64,000 nucleotides of DNA from Clostridiales bacterium (GTDB lineage: Bacteria > Bacillota > Clostridia > Christensenellales > Aristaeellaceae): the NCBI GenBank assembly GCA_017569285.1, contig CP069419.1, positions 1,302,001 to 1,366,000 on the forward strand, written 5' to 3'. A program made the translations under genes and the position numbers. The notes under the pieces were generated by a model, which saw only the letters and a list, made by a program, of their open reading frames with translations, was not told the DNA's origin and ran no database searches. This document shows, piece by piece, positions 25,413 through 33,583 of this stretch (positions within the stretch are counted from its first letter, which is position 1; every line of letters starts with the position of its first letter).

Positions 25413-26688
25413 GATGCACCTCCCCGGGCAGTTCAAGAGTCAGCCGGAATACGGGATCCACCGAGATGGACATCCTTCCGCCGGCCTGTTCAGCCAGGCC
25501 GCGCAGGGCGGCCAGCCCGCCCTTTTCCGATATCGGACCGGATGGCGGGATTCCGTTGTTCGTAAAGGAGATCCGCAGTCCGTTCTCCGTTTTTTCCGCA
25601 TCCACGTCCAGGCGGTCGCCCCGGGCGTGGCGCAGGGTGTTGGTAAAGCATTCATGGAGCCCGGTGACCGCAATATGCTTCCAGGGTTCTGCCTGCGGCA
25701 GTTCCCCGGTCACCGAAATATGCACGCCCAGCTTTTCGGCCGTCTCCGCCAGCACTTCATATTCATCCCGGCGGACCGGATTGAACCCGGTCTTCAGGAA
25801 GGTGATGTTCCGGCGCAGCATGGCTTCGATTCCCTGCCGGTCCTCTTCCGTCCCGCTTTCCCGGAGATAGCGTTTCATGGTCAGCAGGTCTTCACCCATC
25901 TGGTCGTGCATCCGCACCCGGGCGTTCAGCAGTTCCTTCTCCGCGGTCAGTGCGACGATCTCCCGGTTGTAGGCGGTCAGCCGTTCGTTCAGCGCCGCGA
26001 GGGATTGCTGCATTTCCTGCAGGGACTGTGTTTTGCGGTAGGTTTCCGTAATCTCCGATACCAGCAGGCGGCGGACCGGCGTGCTGCGGAAGCTTTCGTC
26101 ACTCACCGAGACGGACCAGACCGTCCCGTCCGCCAGCAGGATCACCGGCATATCCCCGGCCATGATCCGTTCGCATCCGTCCTGCAGGCTTCCGTCCCGC
26201 AGCTGCCGGCATACCCGTTCCCCGTTGATGGGCGCTTCCCCGGTCGCCGCCCGGCAGAACCGTTCCATGGTCCGGTTGGTCATGATCGTCTGGCCGCCGG
26301 GCAGCCAGATGCAGACCCCGGTGGGCAGGCTGTCCACCGCCTCCTTGACGGACATCGGGGTGATCCGGTTCCGGTCACGGCGGCGCACGGCCAGGATCAG
26401 TCCGGCCAGGCCCAGGACCGCCGCCGCGTACAGTCCGATGTGGACGGAAACGGGCCGGGAAAGGATCCAGCTGAGGGACGTCTCCGCCGCATTGAAGGAC
26501 ACCCCGTCCCAGGCGCTGAGAATGGCGATCTGGAACATCAGGTAGCATCCGGCGGTCAGCGCCAGCGCTGCGGCCAGGAGCAGGCCGCGCTTCTGGCGGT
26601 ACAGCAGCGTGGAAACCACCACGGCGGTCATAAACAGCGGCAGCCAGGCGATGGCCGCCCAGGACCAGGAAAAAGAGGAGGCAATCAT
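25387..26688 (-). CDS. Membrane histidine kinase (DesK/NarX-like)
   Basis: A 433-residue kinase. Three hydrophobic segments lie at about residues 8-28, 36-58 and 82-102, then a PAS-like region (residues 115-230, GVCIWLPGGQTIMTNR), a coiled coil, a HisKA_3-type H box with the phosphorylated His in RMHDQMGEDLL, and an HATPase domain with N box HECFTNTLRHARG and G box FTNNGIPPSG. The start ATG overlaps the stop of the upstream sensor gene (ATGA). It should phosphorylate the LuxR-type regulator encoded next; the stimulus is unknown. Confidence 0.92.
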   Translation of the reverse strand: MIASSFSWSWAAIAWLPLFMTAVVVSTLLYRQKRGLLLAAALALTAGCYLMFQIAILSAWDGVSFNAAETSLSWILSRPVSVHIGLYAAAVLGLAGLILAVRRRDRNRITPMSVKEAVDSLPTGVCIWLPGGQTIMTNRTMERFCRAATGEAPINGERVCRQLRDGSLQDGCERIMAGDMPVILLADGTVWSVSVSDESFRSTPVRRLLVSEITETYRKTQSLQEMQQSLAALNERLTAYNREIVALTAEKELLNARVRMHDQMGEDLLTMKRYLRESGTEEDRQGIEAMLRRNITFLKTGFNPVRRDEYEVLAETAEKLGVHISVTGELPQAEPWKHIAVTGLHECFTNTLRHARGDRLDVDAEKTENGLRISFTNNGIPPSGPISEKGGLAALRGLAEQAGGRMSISVDPVFRLTLELPGEVHHAVQSIDR

Positions 26689-28307
26689 GGAAGCCCGACC
26701 CCCTTCCCATAGGCCAGCTGCAGGATCAGGTCCGTGCTCTCCCCGCTTACGGAAACCTCGCGGGAAAACCCGCCGTCGCTCCACGGGGCAAACTCCGGCA
26801 TGGTATACCAGTCGTGCGTGCTCAGCATGACGCGGACGGACAGGCCCTCCGGGTCAGCGGTCGTATTCAGGACGATCATCAGGTCGGACAGGACGTTCAC
26901 GAACGCTTCGATAATCCGCTGGATCTGCAGCAGGGCGTCCACCACCACGGGAGCCGGCAGGTCCCCGTGGGCGCCGGATACCGAGATCGCGTTGACGCCG
27001 CAGAGCTTCAGCGTCTCCGTCATCTCCAGCACGGCCATGGACAGCTCTTCCAGCGGGAGCGTTCCGTCCTTTTCCGCCAGCAGCTCCATATTGCTGCGGC
27101 GTTTGATATAGGTGCATCGCGGCACAATCTGCCGGAGGCGGGAATCAAAGGGAGGCTCCTTCTGCTCCAGCAGTTCGTGGATGCTGTCCAGCTGGGGCTG
27201 CACGGCATGCATGATATGCTCATAGATCCGGTTCCGGGTTTCCAGGGCGGATTTCTCTTCCTTCACCTTGGCCTCGTCCGCCAGGTACGCGTTGCGGGCC
27301 TCCAGCTGCTGGGCGGCGTCCCCGATGGCCTGGTTCAGTTCATGCAGCGGGGAAAGATCCACCGTCCACTCCACGGATCCCCCGGCGATCGGATGGTCCA
27401 TTTGCTGCAGCCATGCGTTGCCGGAGGACGGCTCGGGATCCGGGCCGGAGGAAAAACGCACGGCGCCCTCCGTGTCCCGGATCACAGCGGAAAGGCCGGA
27501 CAGCGGAAAAAGCTCCCCGTAAACGGTATTCGCGGGGATCAGCCCCACCTGGATACAGGCCTCCAGCGAACCGACCAGGCAGAACACCAGGACCTCGCCG
27601 ATATTCCATATGCGCATGCCGAACAGGCGGGAATCGATTTTCAGGGAATACAGCAGGTAGTAGGCAATGCCCATGCCCAGCGGGACGAGCGGCAGCCAGC
27701 GGAGCCTGCGGTTTTCGATATGCCGGCCTTTCCGGAGCATGATGATGATGGCGGCGGCATAGGTCAGGAAAACGAGGGCATAGATCGGATCGGACAGGAT
27801 TCCTTTCTTCTCTGAACCGTTGTCGATCATAACGCCGTCCGGAAAGGACCGGAACAGGAAATGAAGGTCGTTGGTCAGGATGATGAGCCCCGCCAGGAAA
27901 CAGGCGGCGGGGATGAGGAAGACGCGGGCCGGAAGGCGTTCCTCCGGCGGCCGGTGCACGCTGACGGCCGTCAGGTAGCAGAAAGCCGGCGCCATGGTGA
28001 AGGGCAGGTAGAATGCGTACCAGAGGTACCTTCTCATGGGGATGCTTTCCGGAAAGAGGTTGTACTTGGCGGCCTGCAGTATCACGTACAGGACCAGGGA
28101 AAATACGATCGCCAGCAGGAAACGGCGCAGGCGGGTATCCGTGATCCGTTTCTGGATGGAAATGCCCCAGATCAGGGAAAACGCGGCGCAGTAGAGCTGG
28201 GTAAAACCATCGAAGAAGTCCACGTCATACAGCGCCATGTGCAGGACACCGCTCAAAAGGGCGCACAGGCAGATCAGGCAGAGATTCCTTTTCCCGATGC
28301 CCAGCAT
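26685..28307 (-). CDS. Multi-TM sensor protein with degenerate kinase-like cytoplasmic half
   Basis: A 540-residue protein with seven or eight membrane helices in residues 8-265, followed by a small PAS-like part, a coiled coil (residues about 330-365, EARNAYLADEAKVKEEKSAL-like) and a region that resembles histidine kinases. The segment EHIMHAVQPQLDSIHELL sits where the H box would be, but I find no N, G1 or G2 ATP-binding boxes. The gene starts the signalling operon and overlaps the true kinase by 4 bp. I read it as a co-sensor that works with the adjoining kinase, not as an active kinase. AAAGGAGG precedes ATG 28307. Confidence 0.82.
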   Translation of the reverse strand: MLGIGKRNLCLICLCALLSGVLHMALYDVDFFDGFTQLYCAAFSLIWGISIQKRITDTRLRRFLLAIVFSLVLYVILQAAKYNLFPESIPMRRYLWYAFYLPFTMAPAFCYLTAVSVHRPPEERLPARVFLIPAACFLAGLIILTNDLHFLFRSFPDGVMIDNGSEKKGILSDPIYALVFLTYAAAIIIMLRKGRHIENRRLRWLPLVPLGMGIAYYLLYSLKIDSRLFGMRIWNIGEVLVFCLVGSLEACIQVGLIPANTVYGELFPLSGLSAVIRDTEGAVRFSSGPDPEPSSGNAWLQQMDHPIAGGSVEWTVDLSPLHELNQAIGDAAQQLEARNAYLADEAKVKEEKSALETRNRIYEHIMHAVQPQLDSIHELLEQKEPPFDSRLRQIVPRCTYIKRRSNMELLAEKDGTLPLEELSMAVLEMTETLKLCGVNAISVSGAHGDLPAPVVVDALLQIQRIIEAFVNVLSDLMIVLNTTADPEGLSVRVMLSTHDWYTMPEFAPWSDGGFSREVSVSGESTDLILQLAYGKGVGLP

Positions 28308-28384
28308 CTCCGGCGCCTCCTTTGCAGACTGCTCCCCGGTTCAGGATTTTTATGAAAGCATTTGTCTTCCGGGATTCTGCCTGT

Positions 28385-28426
28385 ATTATACATCATCCGG
28401 CAGGTCTTGTCCCTATCAGAAATAAC
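28385..28426 (-). promoter_or_regulatory. Signalling-operon promoter with the shared 20-bp element
   Basis: Minus strand -10 TATAAT (28385-28390), no consensus -35, and the 20-bp element (28407-28426) 16 bp upstream of the -10. The same element and spacing occur before the surface-protein gene, which suggests autoregulation by the LuxR-type regulator. Confidence 0.75.
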
Positions 28427-28438
28427 GGGGATTACAAA

Positions 28439-28464
28439 GGGGCTGCCTCAGATGAGACAGCCCC
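28439..28464 (-). terminator. Terminator of the amino-acid binding-protein gene
   Basis: GGGGCTGYCTCA-type stem spanning 28439-28464, with a short T stretch on the minus strand. It also separates this unit from the signalling operon. Confidence 0.7.
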
Positions 28465-28483
28465 GGTTTTCGGTTCCGGAAAC

Positions 28484-29311
28484 TCAGATGACGCCGCCTT
28501 CCACCACGAGGCTGTCCGCATCCGCGTTCTCGCCGTAGGTTTCCCGCAGGGTCGCTTCATAATCCGCGTGGAAGAAGTTCTCTTCGCCCAGCGCCTTGAT
28601 TTCGTCGTTGACCCAGTTCAGCAGGGTTTCATTGCCCTTCGAAACGGCGGGGTTGATCGTGTCCAGGTCGCCCAGGGACTCAACGCCCACGGTGAATCCG
28701 GGATTCTCAATCGCCCAGGCCAGCACTTCGGTGTTGTCCGTGGACAGGGCGGCTCCGCGGCCGTCCAGCAGGGCCAGGTATGCTTCGGTGTAGCTGTCAT
28801 ACCGGTCGAGGATCACTTCGGGATAGTTGTTGGTGAAGTAGGTCTCCGCGGTGGTGCCCTTGGAAACGATCAGGTGCTGTCCGTTCAGCTGTTCCGCTTC
28901 GGTGATCAGCGCGCTGTCCGGGCTGACGATGCCCAGGGCGACCTTCATGTAGGGCAGGGCGAAATCGACCTGTTCGGCGCGTTCCGCGGTGTAGGTGAAG
29001 TTCGCCAGCACCAGGTCCACCTTGAAGGACTGCAGGTATTCAATGCGGTTCGGGGCATCCAGGGACACGATGTCGAGCTCCACGCCCAGGTCGGCGGCCA
29101 GCCGGCGGGCCAGGTAGACGTCATATCCCTGGTATTCGCCGTTCTCGTCCACATAACCGAAGGGCTTCTTGTCGGAGAAGAGGCCGACGGTGATCTTTCC
29201 GCTCTGCTTGATCTCATCCAGGGTGCGGAAGCCTTCCGCGGAAGCGGCCGTAGCGGCCAGCAGCAGGACCAGGGCCAGGGTCAGGGCAAATACTTTGTTC
29301 AGCAGTTTCAT
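28484..29311 (-). CDS. Polar amino-acid ABC transporter substrate-binding protein
   Basis: A 275-residue family 3 solute-binding protein. A signal peptide (MKLLNKVFALTLALVLLLAATAASA) is followed by KITVGLFSDKKPFGYVDENG, GYDVYLARRLAADLG and the ligand-binding segments FTYTAERAEQVDFALPYM and VSKGTTAETYF. This subgroup includes cystine, glutamate and aspartate binders. Its permease and ATPase genes lie directly upstream, but this gene has a separate promoter, a Cys/Met-rich leader ORF and a terminator in between. That arrangement makes cystine or another sulfur amino acid the likely ligand. AAGGAAGG precedes ATG 29311. Confidence 0.92.
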   Translation of the reverse strand: MKLLNKVFALTLALVLLLAATAASAEGFRTLDEIKQSGKITVGLFSDKKPFGYVDENGEYQGYDVYLARRLAADLGVELDIVSLDAPNRIEYLQSFKVDLVLANFTYTAERAEQVDFALPYMKVALGIVSPDSALITEAEQLNGQHLIVSKGTTAETYFTNNYPEVILDRYDSYTEAYLALLDGRGAALSTDNTEVLAWAIENPGFTVGVESLGDLDTINPAVSKGNETLLNWVNDEIKALGEENFFHADYEATLRETYGENADADSLVVEGGVI

Positions 29312-29468
29312 ATCGGGTTACCTTCCTTTCGTTTATCCGTTTTTTTTTCTTTATTTCTCCGTCTGGATTGTTCCCTTTTCATGTGCATGCGCCGGAACAT
29401 CGATCCCTCGCCGTTCGGGTGTGAATCATCCGCGTCATCCTTTCCGTTGGTTCTTTGCCTCCGGCACA

Positions 29469-29499
29469 GAAAAAGAGCCGGAACGATCATGTCCGGCTC
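29469..29499 (-). terminator. Attenuator-type terminator before the binding-protein gene
   Basis: Minus strand stem GAGCCGGA (29492-29499) with TCCGGCTC (29475-29482), 9-base loop, then TTTTT. It lies 27 bp past the leader-peptide stop and about 160 bp before the binding-protein gene, with no second promoter seen between. Confidence 0.85.
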
Positions 29500-29526
29500 C
29501 CGGAAAAGCGCCTGCTTCTGCGCGCG

Positions 29527-29598
29527 TCAGCCGCGCTCCGGATGAGACGGACTCATGGAACAGCACATCATACAGGGACACATGCACATCTTTTTCAC
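29527..29598 (-). CDS. 23-codon Cys/Met-rich leader peptide
   Basis: A short ORF with GGAAGGAG 8 bases before GTG 29598 (ATG 29589 is an internal alternative) and TGA at 29527. Its peptide contains MCMCPCMMCCSM, so 10 of 12 consecutive codons are Cys or Met. It is the first ORF after a consensus promoter and is followed by an intrinsic terminator, then by an amino-acid ABC binding-protein gene. This is the layout of a ribosome-mediated attenuator that senses supply of charged tRNA-Cys (or tRNA-Met). A metal-binding microprotein is the alternative. No T-box or riboswitch motif is seen in the leader. Confidence 0.72.
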   Translation of the reverse strand: MKKMCMCPCMMCCSMSPSHPERG

Positions 29599-29624
29599 GG
29601 TTCCGTCTCCTTCCTGATTCATTT

Positions 29625-29678
29625 CCTATCATTCCGATAGGTTAAGTGGATTATAATGCCGGCAGACTGCCTTGTCAA
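29625..29678 (-). promoter_or_regulatory. Promoter and inverted repeat of the Cys-leader transcript
   Basis: Minus strand TTGACA (29673-29678, overlapping the ATPase stop codon), 17 bp, TATAAT (29650-29655). Just past the expected start site is CCTATCGGAATGATAGG (29625-29641), a 6-5-6 inverted repeat matching the nifS promoter element at 12 of 17 positions. Confidence 0.78.
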
Positions 29679-30457
29679 TCCTCCGGATTGTTTTTTGGCT
29701 GTACTTCAGATTTTTTGAACGAATAGGTAAAGCTCTTCAGGAACTGCTGTGCACGCTCCGTCTCCGGCGCGTGGAAGAACTTTTCAGGAGGGCCCTGCTC
29801 CACAACGACGCCGTCCTCCAGGAACAGCACCTCGTCGGCCACGGCCTCGGCAAACCGCATCTCATGCGTCACAATCGCCATGGTCATGCCGCCCCGGGCC
29901 AGGTCAATCACCACATTCAGCACCTCGCTGACCATTTCCGGGTCCAGCGCGGCGGTAATCTCATCCAGCAGCAGGATTTCCGGATGCATCATCATGGCGC
30001 GCACCAGCGCCACGCGCTGCTTCTGCCCGCCGGACAGGGTGCGGGGATAGACGTCCGCCTTTTCCCGGAGCCCGACACGTGCGAGCATTTCCAGCGCTTC
30101 CTTCTCCGCCTCTTCCCGCGGCCTTCCCAACGCGCGGACCGGGCCCAGCAGCAGGTTGTCCATCACCTTCATATGGGGGAACAGGTCATAGCTCTGGAAC
30201 ACCATGCCGATCTTCTGGCGGACCAGGTGCAGGTCCTTCGTCCGGCCGGAGATTTTCTCCCCCCGCAGGAAGATTTCCCCGCTGTCAATGGTTTCCAGTC
30301 CGTTGATGCACCGCAGCAGCGTGCTCTTTCCGCATCCGCTCGGCCCGACGATCACCACGACCTCGCCTTCCCGGATGTCCAGGGAGACCCCGTGCAGCAC
30401 ACCGGTTTCGTCAAATGATTTATGAACGTCCTTCACCCGCAGAATCGGTTCATTCAT
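29675..30457 (-). CDS. Polar amino-acid ABC transporter ATP-binding protein
   Basis: A 260-residue GlnQ/TcyC-type ATPase. Walker A GPSGCGKST, Q-loop FQSYDLFPHMKVMDNL, signature LSGGQKQRVALVRAMM, Walker B ILLLDEITAALDP and switch VTHEMRFAEAVADEV are all intact. It is the third gene after two permeases and ends where the promoter of the leader/binding-protein transcript begins. With the neighbouring genes it makes a complete importer, predicted for cystine or a related amino acid. Confidence 0.95.
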   Translation of the reverse strand: MNEPILRVKDVHKSFDETGVLHGVSLDIREGEVVVIVGPSGCGKSTLLRCINGLETIDSGEIFLRGEKISGRTKDLHLVRQKIGMVFQSYDLFPHMKVMDNLLLGPVRALGRPREEAEKEALEMLARVGLREKADVYPRTLSGGQKQRVALVRAMMMHPEILLLDEITAALDPEMVSEVLNVVIDLARGGMTMAIVTHEMRFAEAVADEVLFLEDGVVVEQGPPEKFFHAPETERAQQFLKSFTYSFKKSEVQPKNNPED

Positions 30458-30475
30458 CCGGTCTCACCTTCCCTT

Positions 30476-31147
30476 TCACGCCCATTTCTTTTCCAGCCGT
30501 TTAGCCAGCATGGAGATGGGCCAGCAAACCAGGAAATACATCACGAAAATCACAAAATAGATCCAGAACGCCGCGTCCGGCGACCGGTAAAACTGTCCGA
30601 TAATCTGCTGCCCGACTTTCAGGACCTCGGTCACGTTGATCATCTTCACCAGCGCGGTCGTCTTGATGATGCGGGTGGACAGGTTGATCGCCTGCGGAAG
30701 CAGGCGCCGCAGCATCTGCGGAATCAGCACATGCCGATAGATCTGCCACTGGGTCAGGCCGATCGCGGCGGCGGATTCCGTCTGGTGCAGCGGGATGGAG
30801 GTCAGCGCGCCGCGGATCAGGTCGCCCATCTCCGCCGCTCCCCAGAAGGTGAACACCAGGATTCCGCTGGTTTCCCCGTCCAGGTCCCAGCCGAACAGCC
30901 GGGCAAACCCGAAATACACGATATACAGCAGCACCAGCTGAGGCATAAACCGGACGATCTCCAGCCATACGCGGCAGAAGACCTGCGCGACCTTCCGGCG
31001 GGAAAGCATCAGCAGGCCGAACAGCAGGCCCAGCGCGCAGGAAAGGCCGATGCTGACCAGCGCGATGCGCAGCGTGACCCACAGCCCGCCGAGGAGGCGC
31101 TGGAAGTTGATTCCCTTAAGCAGGATGGCGATTCCCGAATCCTGCAT
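30476..31147 (-). CDS. Polar amino-acid ABC transporter permease 2
   Basis: A 223-residue HisM/GlnP-family permease with about five membrane helices. Family segments include LGGLWVTLRIALVSIGLSCALG, MPQLVLLYIVYFG, the EAA-type loop ESAAAIGLTQWQIYRHVLIPQ and INLSTRIIKTTALVKMI. It overlaps the first permease gene by 32 bp, and AAAGGAGG precedes its ATG. The two permeases are related but distinct, as is usual for heterodimeric amino-acid importers. Confidence 0.93.
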   Translation of the reverse strand: MQDSGIAILLKGINFQRLLGGLWVTLRIALVSIGLSCALGLLFGLLMLSRRKVAQVFCRVWLEIVRFMPQLVLLYIVYFGFARLFGWDLDGETSGILVFTFWGAAEMGDLIRGALTSIPLHQTESAAAIGLTQWQIYRHVLIPQMLRRLLPQAINLSTRIIKTTALVKMINVTEVLKVGQQIIGQFYRSPDAAFWIYFVIFVMYFLVCWPISMLAKRLEKKWA

Positions 31148-31787
31148 AGCGCAGCCTCCTTTCCACCAGCGTCGCGATCAGGGAAACCGGGAGCAGGAGC
31201 ACCAGGTAGGCGGCCACCAGCATGAACAGCACCTCAATCGTGCGTCCGCCGCTGGTCCGCAGGGTATCCGCCACATTCATCAGGTCCATCATGGCGAGCA
31301 CCGAGAACATGCTGGTTTCCTTGATCAGGAAAATGATATTGGCAAACAGCGCGGGCACGGCGGTGGCCAGCGCCTGCGGGAGAATCACAAAGCGGATATT
31401 CTGGGCCGCGGTCAGGCCGATACACTGCCCGGCTTCCGTCTGGGAGCGGTCCACCGCCTCCAGGCCGCTGCGGAACGCTTCCGCCATATAGGCGCCGCCC
31501 AGGAAGGTCAGGCCGATCACCGCGCAGGCCTGCGCGCTGAACCGGATACCGATCCGCGGCAGTCCCGCGTACAGGAAAAACAGCTGCACCAGCAGCGGAG
31601 TGTTCCGGGCGACTTCGATATACGCCCCCACAATCCGCCGCAGGACCGGAACGCGGAAATACTGCGCCAGGCAGCACAGCAGCCCCAGCACCATCGAGCA
31701 GGCCACCCCGTAAAGGCCGAACCGCAGGGTGACCCAGGCGCCGCCGATGTAATCCGGCACATGCGCGCCGATAAACAACCAGTCCAC
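31116..31787 (-). CDS. Polar amino-acid ABC transporter permease 1
   Basis: A 223-residue permease of the same family (GGAWVTLRFGLYGVACSMVLG, YIEVARNTPLLVQLFFLYAG, DRSQTEAGQCIGLTAAQNIRF, NIIFLIKETSMFSVLAMMDL). GTG 31787 is taken as start because AAGGA lies just upstream and the N-terminus then fits the family; an in-frame TTG at 31808 is a weaker alternative. It heads the transporter operon, whose promoter contains a sequence like the inverted repeat at the Cys-leader promoter. Confidence 0.92.
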   Translation of the reverse strand: MDWLFIGAHVPDYIGGAWVTLRFGLYGVACSMVLGLLCCLAQYFRVPVLRRIVGAYIEVARNTPLLVQLFFLYAGLPRIGIRFSAQACAVIGLTFLGGAYMAEAFRSGLEAVDRSQTEAGQCIGLTAAQNIRFVILPQALATAVPALFANIIFLIKETSMFSVLAMMDLMNVADTLRTSGGRTIEVLFMLVAAYLVLLLPVSLIATLVERRLRYAGFGNRHPA

Positions 31788-31828
31788 GCGATCCTTCCTT
31801 TCCGGCAAAATGCCCTTTATGGTTATCC

Positions 31829-31856
31829 ATCATAATCATACCGATAGAAAAAGCAA
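31829..31856 (-). promoter_or_regulatory. Promoter of the amino-acid permease operon
   Basis: Minus strand TTGCTT (31851-31856), 16 bp, TATGAT (31829-31834). The spacer holds TCTATCGGTATGATTAT (31832-31848), which shares CTATCGG-N-ATGAT with the element at 29625-29641. Confidence 0.6.
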
Positions 31857-31890
31857 ATAGCCGGAATGCACTTTTTCTGTTTCCGGCCGC

Positions 31891-31920
31891 AAAAACAGGG
31901 GAGCGGAAACTCCGCTCCCC
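31891..31920 (-). terminator. Terminator of the putP gene
   Basis: A 10-bp stem GGGGAGCGGA/TCCGCTCCCC (31898-31907 with 31911-31920) and a minus-strand T run at 31891-31895. Confidence 0.88.
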
Positions 31921-31953
31921 TGGATTTCATGGTTTTCCGTGAATCCGTGCGGC

Positions 31954-33432
31954 TTATGCCTGGGCCGGATCCTCGTAACGGACGCCGGCTTCGAACAGCT
32001 CTTCCACTTCTTTGGAGGGCTTCTTCGTCACCAGGGAAACCACCACCGCCACGACCAGGCCGGCCGCGAAACCGGGGATGATCTCGTACAGTCCGGTACC
32101 GGCGAGGAAAGCCAGCCAGGCGATATCCACCGCCGCACCGGCCACGATTCCGCTCAGCGCGCCGAAGAAGTTCAGCCGCTTCCAGAACAGGCTCAGCAGG
32201 ATCACCGGGCCGAACGCGGCGCCGAACACGCCCCATGCGTTGGAAACCAGGCTCATGATCGTGCCGGATTCGGGGTTCGTTGCGATCACCAGCGCCACCA
32301 CCGCGATGATCAGCACGACCATGCGGCCGGTCCAGAGCATCTCACGGTCGCTGGCCTTGTTGCCCCGCACGATGGGCTTGTACACGTCGCTGGAAAATGC
32401 GGATGCCGCGGCAAGCAGCTGGCTGTCCGCCGTGGACATGGAAGCCGCCAGGATCGCGGACAGCAGGATGCCGGAGATCACCGCCGGGAACATCTGCCGG
32501 ACCATCGTGATGAACACGGTCTCATTCTTCACCATTTCCGCGTCATACGCCAGCATCTGGCGTCCGAAGATACCGACCAGCGCCGCGAAGATCAGGATCA
32601 GCGTGGTCCAGGAGATGCCGATGCCCGCGGACTTGCGGATATCCTTCTGGGACCGCACGGACAGGAAGCGGATGATGATATGGGGCATTCCGAAGTATCC
32701 GAGGCCCCAGCCCAGGCCGGAGGCAATATCCTGCCAGCTGGTGATGGGATTGTAGAAAGCCGGGGTTTCCGCAGCAATCGCCTCGGGGGTGATATTCATC
32801 AGGTTCAGGGCAAAGAGCGGAGCCAGCAGCAGGGCGCCCAGCATCAGCAGGCCCTGGAAGAAGTCCGTCCAGCACACGGCGGAGAAACCGCCCAGGAAGG
32901 TATAGCCGATGATGATCGCCGCCGCCAGGTACATGGCCACGGTGGTATCCAGCCCGATCACCTTGTTGAACAGCGTGCCCGCAGCCGAAATGGAAGACGC
33001 GGCATAGATGGTATAGGCGATCAGGAAGATCACCGCGCACACCACCTGCAGCGCGTAGGACTTGGACTTGAACCGGCGGGTCAGGTACTGGGGAATCGTG
33101 ATCGCGTCATCCGATACGATGGAGAATGCCCGCAGGCGTTTCGCCTCAAACAGCCAGCTCAGCGCATAGCCGATTGCCAGACCCACGGCAATCCACACCT
33201 GGCCGAGGCCCTTGGCATAAATCGCGGTCGGCAGGCCCATCAGCACCCAGGCGCTCATGTCCGAGGCGCCCGCGGAAAGCGCGCTGACCCAGGGGCCCAT
33301 CTTCCGGCCGCCCAGGAAGTATTCCTTCTCGCCGGCGCCCTTGCTGCGCAGGAAGAAGAACAGTCCGACACCGATCATAAATACCAGGTAAACGATAAAT
33401 ACGATCGCTTCTGTCCAGTTGGTCACGTTCAT
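31954..33432 (-). CDS. putP: Sodium/proline symporter, PutP type
   Basis: A 492-residue member of the sodium:solute symporter family with about 13 membrane helices. PutP-like segments are visible: GGRKMGPWVSALSAGASDMSAW, IPQYLTRRFKSKS, TFLGGFSAVCWTDFFQG, GYFGMPHIIIRFLSVRS and ILAASMSTADSQLLAAASAF, the last near the sodium site. ATG 33432 has GGAGGAG upstream, and the frame before it lacks a ribosome site. The gene stands alone, with a strong terminator after it, divergent from the MBL-hydrolase gene. Proline as substrate is inferred from the overall PutP resemblance. Confidence 0.92.
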   Translation of the reverse strand: MNVTNWTEAIVFIVYLVFMIGVGLFFFLRSKGAGEKEYFLGGRKMGPWVSALSAGASDMSAWVLMGLPTAIYAKGLGQVWIAVGLAIGYALSWLFEAKRLRAFSIVSDDAITIPQYLTRRFKSKSYALQVVCAVIFLIAYTIYAASSISAAGTLFNKVIGLDTTVAMYLAAAIIIGYTFLGGFSAVCWTDFFQGLLMLGALLLAPLFALNLMNITPEAIAAETPAFYNPITSWQDIASGLGWGLGYFGMPHIIIRFLSVRSQKDIRKSAGIGISWTTLILIFAALVGIFGRQMLAYDAEMVKNETVFITMVRQMFPAVISGILLSAILAASMSTADSQLLAAASAFSSDVYKPIVRGNKASDREMLWTGRMVVLIIAVVALVIATNPESGTIMSLVSNAWGVFGAAFGPVILLSLFWKRLNFFGALSGIVAGAAVDIAWLAFLAGTGLYEIIPGFAAGLVVAVVVSLVTKKPSKEVEELFEAGVRYEDPAQA

Positions 33433-33583
33433 GGTATTTCTCCTCCACTCCGGCCTCTGCCGGAAATAATGCATACAGTATACTATATTTTTTCTTGGAT
33501 AAAACCCGTTCCGGAAAAAGAAAACAACGTCTGTACAACCTTCCGTGCCTTATATATCGGCAGGTTTACGGGGCCGGGCGTCT

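Noticed and set aside
29312-29674. T-box or S-box riboswitch before the amino-acid binding-protein gene
   Set aside because: No T-box sequence or SAM-riboswitch core could be found; the ORF-plus-terminator layout explains the leader better.
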